Below are positions 14,407-18,216 of a DNA stretch of 18,216 nucleotides, in pieces. The stretch spans positions 1 through 18,216 of the forward strand of contig CALXTZ010000014.1 in the NCBI GenBank assembly GCA_944391545.1, given 5' to 3'. Position numbers and translations under genes: made by a program. Origin of the DNA: an uncultured Alphaproteobacteria bacterium. Lineage in GTDB: Bacteria > Pseudomonadota > Alphaproteobacteria > CAAHEQ01 > UBA3637. Every line of letters begins with the position of its first letter. Position 1 is the stretch's first letter. Under the pieces are notes generated by a model that saw nothing but the letters and a program-made list of their open reading frames with translations, was not told where the DNA came from and did not search any database.

Positions 14407-15854
14407 AAAAAGTCGTTCTTTTTCTGTGCCTCGCCATTTTATCCTGCACGCTCGGTCCTGATTACGAACAGCCGACTTTCTTTACGCAGCCCGAAATCGA
14501 AAAAGCGTTGAATTTAAAACCGGTTCCCGCGAATGCGCATTTGATTTCGCCGCAAGACTTCAATGATCCGACGCTGGATTTGTTGATTGAAAAAGCTTTT
14601 GCCCATAATCCGAACATCCGCATCGCGTTGACTCAATTGCGCCAAGGCCGCGCCAATTTGCGCATCACGATGGCCGGTGCTTTGCCGAGCATTGATGCCC
14701 AAGCATCGTACAATTATTTAAAAGAAAGTCAAAATGTCGAAAGCATCTTGAAAGAAGAATATTATCAGGTCGGGTTTGATGCGTCTTGGGAAATTGACAT
14801 TTTCGGATCCTCCCGCCGCCAAACGGAAGCGGCTTTGGCCAACGTGCGCGCTTCCGTCGAGTCGTTGAAAAACATCGGCGTGTCTTTGGAAGCCGAAGTC
14901 GCTCAATATTACATCACTTATCGCACGGCTCAACAGTTATTGAAAAATGCCGAAGAAAACTTAAAACTGCAAAAAAACATCTTTGAAACGGTTCAGGAAA
15001 AATACAATGCCGGGTTAGCGGACGACATCGCGCTGAACCAAGCCAAATACACGGTCGAAACCACCCGCATGCAAATTCCGACGCTCAAAACGCAACAACA
15101 AGCGGCTGCCAATGCGTTGGCATTGTTGGTGGGACAACTGCCCGGCACGCTGGACAAGGAATTGCAGAAAAATAAAAAGAACCTGGTTGCCGACGTCTTT
15201 CGATTCAATGTTCAAACCATTTACGAACTGCCGGCAGACATTATTCGCAACCGGCCGGACGTGCGCGCAGCCGAAGAAGATCTCATTGCACAAAATGCGG
15301 CTGTCGGCGTTGCCATTGCCGATATGTTCCCGAAAATCACGTTATCCGGTCTGGTCGGCTTTGAAGCGGTTCATTTTTCGGACGTTCCCAAAAGCAAAAG
15401 CTTCACGTACAGCGTCGTTCCGGGCGTTCAAATGCCGATTTTCCAATTCGGTGCTTTACGCCAAAACGTCGCTTTACAAAAAGCCAAAAAAGAAGAACAG
15501 CTGATTGCTTACGAACAAAGTATGTTGCAGGCGGCTTCCGATATTCAAAACGCGATGACCGCCATCGCCCAGGAATATGTCCGCAATGCCAGCGCGCATC
15601 AAGCTTACCGTGAAATGCGCGAAGCCAGCCGATTGACAACCCGAAAATATGAACAAGGCCTGGTCGATTACAGTGAAGTGCTGGATGCCGAAACGCGGCG
15701 GTTAAGCGCTCAAACGGACATGGTTCAATCGAATGGAACGTTGTACACCAATGTGATTACGTTTTATAAAGCGGTCGGCGGCGGCGCGGCTCAAAAACAA
15801 ATGGATTTAACGGCCGTCTCGTCGGGGCGTGCATCGACGCCTCAAAAAAGATAA
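14403..15854 (+). CDS. Outer-membrane efflux lipoprotein, TolC superfamily (NodT/OprM type)
   Basis: Outer-membrane channel of the RND pump. It has 483 residues. The N-terminus is a lipoprotein signal with KK, a hydrophobic core and a lipobox ending at C15 (AILSC). It is followed by the NodT/OprM-family pattern LGPDYEQP. Two outer-membrane-factor repeats follow, with long helices (for example LRQGRANLRI and LKLQKNIFETVQEKYNAGLADD) and the typical second-half phrases RPDVRAAEEDLIAQNAAVGVA and YEQGLVDYSEVLDAE. The start codon overlaps the permease stop (ATGA, 14403-14406) with GGAGG upstream inside the permease tail codons. No terminator is seen between it and dapF, 67 bp away, so some read-through into dapF is possible. 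Confidence 0.94.
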   Translation: MKKVVLFLCLAILSCTLGPDYEQPTFFTQPEIEKALNLKPVPANAHLISPQDFNDPTLDLLIEKAFAHNPNIRIALTQLRQGRANLRITMAGALPSIDAQASYNYLKESQNVESILKEEYYQVGFDASWEIDIFGSSRRQTEAALANVRASVESLKNIGVSLEAEVAQYYITYRTAQQLLKNAEENLKLQKNIFETVQEKYNAGLADDIALNQAKYTVETTRMQIPTLKTQQQAAANALALLVGQLPGTLDKELQKNKKNLVADVFRFNVQTIYELPADIIRNRPDVRAAEEDLIAQNAAVGVAIADMFPKITLSGLVGFEAVHFSDVPKSKSFTYSVVPGVQMPIFQFGALRQNVALQKAKKEEQLIAYEQSMLQAASDIQNAMTAIAQEYVRNASAHQAYREMREASRLTTRKYEQGLVDYSEVLDAETRRLSAQTDMVQSNGTLYTNVITFYKAVGGGAAQKQMDLTAVSSGRASTPQKR

Positions 15855-15921
15855 AAAATTTCTTTTCATTTGGCATGCAATTTGATACCCTTTTTAAAAA
15901 GCAAACATCAAGGAGACAAGC

Positions 15922-16743
15922 ATGCGCTTTACGAAAATGCACGGACTCGGCAACGATTATATTTTTGTCAACACCTTTGACGAAAAGGCACATGATTGGC
16001 CGGAGCTGGCGCGTTCTTTAAGCCCTTTTCATTACGGTATCGGCAGCGACGGATTAATTTTAATCGAACCGTCTGCAACCGATGATTTTAAAATGCGGAT
16101 TTTCAATGCTGACGGGTCCGAAGGCGAAATGTGCGGCAACGGTATTCGATGCGTCGCAAAATACGTTTACGACAACCGCATGACGACTAAAACGGATTTA
16201 TCCATCGAAACGTTGGCCGGATCCAAACACGTTTCTTTAATTTTGGAAGCCGGCCGTGTCGCCGCCGTGCGCGTGGATATGGGGTCGCCTGTTGTCAAGA
16301 AAGAAGTTTCCATGAAGCTGTGGAATAATCAAGTCATTACCGGCCTGCCTGTATCTATGGGCAATCCGCACATCGTCGTTTTTGTCAAAGACGTCGTGTC
16401 GTTTGATGTCATGAGCATCGGATCGCAAATTGAAACACTACCGATTTTCCCCAATCGCACGAATGTTGAATTTGTCGAAGCGGCCGAACCCGATCGGTTA
16501 AAAATGCGCGTGTGGGAACGCGGATCCGGCGAAACATTGGCGTGCGGCACGGGGGCTTGCGCCAGTTTGTGCGCGGCTGTCAGCAAAGGATACTGTGACC
16601 CGTGTGCAACCGTGCGCGTCATCGGCGGCGATTTAAAAATCGAATGGGATCAACAGGCCAACAAAGTCTTCATGACCGGCCCGGCCACAAAAGTGTTTAC
16701 CGGCGACGTCGATTTAAAAGATATTGACCCAGCATTAAGTTAA
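15922..16743 (+). CDS. dapF: Diaminopimelate epimerase
   Basis: Converts LL- to meso-diaminopimelate, the precursor of lysine and of the peptidoglycan cross-link residue. The 273-residue protein has normal length. Both active-site cysteines are present: C71 in GEMCGNGIRC and C208 in LACGTGACA. The N-terminal MHGLGNDYIFV, the IGSDG loop, N64, MGNPH and FPNRTNVEF, and the WERGSGET segment are all standard DapF substrate-binding elements. AAGGAG precedes the ATG. A 67-bp AT-rich gap separates it from the efflux operon, with no clear -35/-10 pair. Its last 47 bp overlap the convergent receiver-domain gene on the other strand. Confidence 0.97.
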   Translation: MRFTKMHGLGNDYIFVNTFDEKAHDWPELARSLSPFHYGIGSDGLILIEPSATDDFKMRIFNADGSEGEMCGNGIRCVAKYVYDNRMTTKTDLSIETLAGSKHVSLILEAGRVAAVRVDMGSPVVKKEVSMKLWNNQVITGLPVSMGNPHIVVFVKDVVSFDVMSIGSQIETLPIFPNRTNVEFVEAAEPDRLKMRVWERGSGETLACGTGACASLCAAVSKGYCDPCATVRVIGGDLKIEWDQQANKVFMTGPATKVFTGDVDLKDIDPALS

Positions 16744-17029
16744 TCCACGCCGTGCCGGCCGGAGAACCGGAATGCGACTCGAACCGAAAATCAGCCGGCA
16801 TCAGTTGACCGTTTTGTCGTTTGTCTTCATCAATCAACCATAAAACAAAAGGTTGAATGGTTTGCCCGCCGCCCAGATAATAATCAAAAGAAATCATGTC
16901 CGGGCATCCGTTTAACAAAACGTAATCCATTGCGTCAGAGGTGCTTTTAGCCAAATCCCATGTCAAGTCGGGCGGCCGGCGCAAATCGTCTATGTAAAGC
17001 TTTTTCAGCGGGTCAAACGGTCGAGACAT
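16697..17029 (-). CDS. Orphan cyclic-phosphate-processing receiver (cREC-like) domain protein
   Basis: A 110-residue single-domain protein. It has LYIDDLRRPP at 11-20 (acidic pair D14-D15), then ISFDYYLGGG at 46-55 (D49) and ESHSGSPAGTAWI at 84-96 (H86). This order (IDDxRxPP, SFDxxLG, HSxxPxG) matches the receiver-like family described from comparative genomics as processing cyclic phosphates, often fused to or near RNA-ligase/phosphoesterase systems. The usual FDHDLG is FDYYLG here, so one conserved position is altered. No partner gene is visible in the window. The ATG follows AAAGGAAAC. It converges on dapF and overlaps its end by 47 bp; no terminator separates the two. The family assignment is from memory of motifs. 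Confidence 0.68.
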   Translation of the reverse strand: MSRPFDPLKKLYIDDLRRPPDLTWDLAKSTSDAMDYVLLNGCPDMISFDYYLGGGQTIQPFVLWLIDEDKRQNGQLMPADFRFESHSGSPAGTAWINLMLGQYLLNRRRR

Positions 17030-17103
17030 TTTGTTTCCTTTAACGTTTTTATGACCTCAAAAGGCCGGTTCACTTCTTCTTTGTAAAATTTTTTATTTTT
17101 TTG

Positions 17104-17132
17104 TTTACTTTTTTGTATATTTCGTTTATACT
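17104..17132 (+). promoter_or_regulatory. Promoter of the small lipoprotein gene
   Basis: TTTACT (17104-17109), exactly 17 bp, then TATACT (17127-17132), in a T-rich stretch 36 bp upstream of the ATG. Confidence 0.65.
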
Positions 17133-17168
17133 CTCTTTAATCTTACAATAAAAGAAGGAGTTACGTCA

Positions 17169-17750
17169 ATGCAAAGAAACACCTTGTTGAAAAAAACACA
17201 GAATATGCTTTTAATCAGTATGGCCACAATGGCTTTTTTGGTCGGGTGCGATCAAAAGCCGGATGCCAAAGCTGTTCAAAACTTTGAATATACACAGCAA
17301 GACGAAGAACATTATACGCTTTTTGCCAATCAAGTTTTGCGTTTTCATGCGGAAGATTTAATTACGGCCGTCAAGCGTAACTTCAACAAACCGATCAGTA
17401 AACGTGCCAGCATTCAAACAAGCATGAAAGCGTGGTTGGAATTTTATCCCGAAGAAGAAGACACAATTCCGATGCCGGCGGATCCTGTGCGCAAACAAGC
17501 GTTCATCAACCGTTTTGTGCAAGATTACAGCGTCGGATCGGCCAGCTCTGACAATGCCAAACGATTGGATGTTCTTGAAAAATGGGAACGCGCCTTGCTT
17601 GAAGCGCATTATGATGTGCTCAAACACAACGATATTTTTTACGCCCCGAATTTTTACTATGACGGGCCGATTTTGCCGCGCACAATTCAAAAAAAATCAG
17701 ATACGCAATTGATGAAAGATTACCTTCAAGCGTCGTATCAAAACGACTAA
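17169..17750 (+). CDS. Putative lipoprotein of unknown function
   Basis: A 193-residue protein that I do not recognise. Its N-terminus has basic residues (R3, K8, K9), a hydrophobic core and a lipobox LVGC ending at C27, followed by D28; in E. coli, Asp at +2 signals retention in the inner membrane. The rest is mostly helical and charged, with tryptophan and tyrosine patches (KAWLEFYPEEEDT, VLEKWERALLEAHYD, FYAPNFYYDGP). No cysteine follows the lipobox and no catalytic motif is seen. AAGGAG precedes the ATG. It has a well-spaced promoter and a strong terminator, so it is a single-gene unit. Confidence 0.75.
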   Translation: MQRNTLLKKTQNMLLISMATMAFLVGCDQKPDAKAVQNFEYTQQDEEHYTLFANQVLRFHAEDLITAVKRNFNKPISKRASIQTSMKAWLEFYPEEEDTIPMPADPVRKQAFINRFVQDYSVGSASSDNAKRLDVLEKWERALLEAHYDVLKHNDIFYAPNFYYDGPILPRTIQKKSDTQLMKDYLQASYQND

Positions 17751-17762
17751 CCTTTTTCCCTG

Positions 17763-17814
17763 AAAGCCGGTGTTTGCGTCAGGGAAACCGCACGCAAGAA
17801 AACACCGGCCTTTT
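17763..17814 (+). terminator. Long hairpin terminator of the lipoprotein gene
   Basis: Stem GCCGGTGTTT (17766-17775) with AAACACCGGC (17800-17809), extended inside by TTGCGT/ACGCAA. A T4 tract (17811-17814) follows the outer stem. It begins 15 bp after the stop codon. Confidence 0.72.
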
Positions 17815-17816
17815 CC

Positions 17817-17845
17817 TCCGAAAAGCCGATTGGCTCTTGTTCGGA
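17817..17845. other. Stem-loop between two terminators
   Basis: Outer stem TCCGAA/TTCGGA and inner stem AGCC/GGCT around GATT (17824-17835). There is no T-run, so it is a structured RNA element, not a terminator. It is the middle one of three consecutive hairpins. Confidence 0.5.
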
Positions 17846-17856
17846 AATACCCGCAA

Positions 17857-17882
17857 AGAAGCACCCTCGATGGTGCTTTTTT
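17857..17882 (+). terminator. Second Rho-independent terminator
   Basis: Stem AAGCACC/GGTGCTT (17859-17865 and 17872-17878) around CTCGAT, running into a T-tract. It could end a short RNA that starts or reads through from the left. Confidence 0.78.
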
Positions 17883-18216
17883 GTTCATCAGCATCAAGAG
17901 ACACCGATAACAACGACAGGAACGGTACTTGTCCGCTTCCCGAAGAAATCCGAGCAAGCGTTTTTATTTTCCCCATCCGAGCCGCCCGCGCCCCGAAGAA
18001 TTCGGGTGGCTCGTTCCACATACCTGACCGTCCCCTGCGCCCAGCAACATTCCCCCACCGGGCAGTACCCCGCCGAACTGCGCCCTCACACACCGGGCCA
18101 CACCCCTGTTTCGTCTTATTCCAAAGGGAGCCGCCCCTATTTTGCCTCCCCCAACGGGTCGTCCGGCGGAAAATGCGGGCAACGAAGAGCCAATTCGCCC
18201 TGGCGACAAATGAACC
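17883..18216. other. GC-rich, C-skewed structured region with no recognised gene
   Basis: Over 18001-18120 I count 77 G+C of 120 bases, with C more than twice as frequent as G on the plus strand. This is well above the neighbouring genes. A clear hairpin is CGAGCC/GGCTCG (17978-17983, 18008-18013) enclosing CCCGAA/TTCGGG (17992-17997, 18001-18006). The 8-mer ATCCGAGC occurs twice near 17948-17983. A minus-strand frame is open from the right edge to 17964, but its Gly/Arg-rich product has no recognisable feature. I looked for hallmarks of RNase P RNA, 6S, tmRNA and SRP RNA and found none. Confidence 0.4.

Noticed and set aside
15855..15921. Promoter for dapF in the gap after the efflux operon
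   Set aside because: TTGGCA at 15870 and GATACC at 15884 are only 8 bp apart and no other properly spaced pair is visible, so no promoter is claimed.
17964..18216. Minus-strand open frame running in from the right edge to 17964 (81 or more residues), and another short frame ending at 18137 with 25 residues
   Set aside because: The long product is Gly/Arg-rich without any domain, no ribosome site is seen at its internal ATG, and GC-rich C-skewed sequence keeps frames open by chance. The 25-codon frame is too short to judge without sequence beyond the edge.

Overview
The window reads as chromosomal DNA of a Gram-negative bacterium. It encodes a complete RND tripartite pump with an outer-membrane lipoprotein, a probable outer-membrane barrel, several signal peptides and lipoboxes, and DapF for the meso-diaminopimelate/lysine pathway. 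A lone zinc-free type-B L36 gene away from the large ribosomal operons, ATGA-coupled operons and TTGACA/TATACT promoters fit a proteobacterium, most likely an alphaproteobacterium. That placement is an inference; the class II LysRS is not the form most alphaproteobacteria carry. There is no rRNA, CRISPR array, transposase or integrase.

Left part (1-4170): lysS (minus strand, cut by the window edge) diverges from an Fe-S-cluster TrmA/RlmCD-family RNA m5U methyltransferase. Then come rpmJ with its own strong promoter and terminator, a minus-strand secreted coiled-coil protein with a palindrome inside its promoter, a Tyr/Pro-rich outer-membrane barrel candidate, and tRNA-Lys(CTT) with promoter and terminator.

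At 4115-4500 the tRNA 3' end and its terminator are partly duplicated. Around the copies lie a perfect bidirectional palindrome, an inverted copy of the tRNA T-arm and a chain of small hairpins. This looks like repeat or mobile-element debris and is the least ordinary non-coding stretch.

Middle (4600-7134): three exported or envelope proteins of unknown function. One has YwqK/MORN-like 23-residue repeats, one has a four-copy 21-bp repeat coding VPRRPWY-type heptads, and one is broken by two homopolymer frameshifts. A minus-strand metabolic block follows (7145-9855): a NUDIX hydrolase, a D-2-hydroxyacid dehydrogenase, a HAD-family phosphatase with a promoter that predicts a nearly leaderless mRNA, and a small two-TM protein.

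Right part (9967-18216): a translationally coupled RND efflux operon (adaptor, HAE1 permease with an unusual repetitive tail, NodT-type outer-membrane factor), then dapF, a convergently overlapping orphan cyclic-phosphate-processing receiver domain protein, and a small lipoprotein. The last ~460 bp hold three stem-loops followed by GC-rich, strongly C-skewed, structured sequence in which I recognise no gene.
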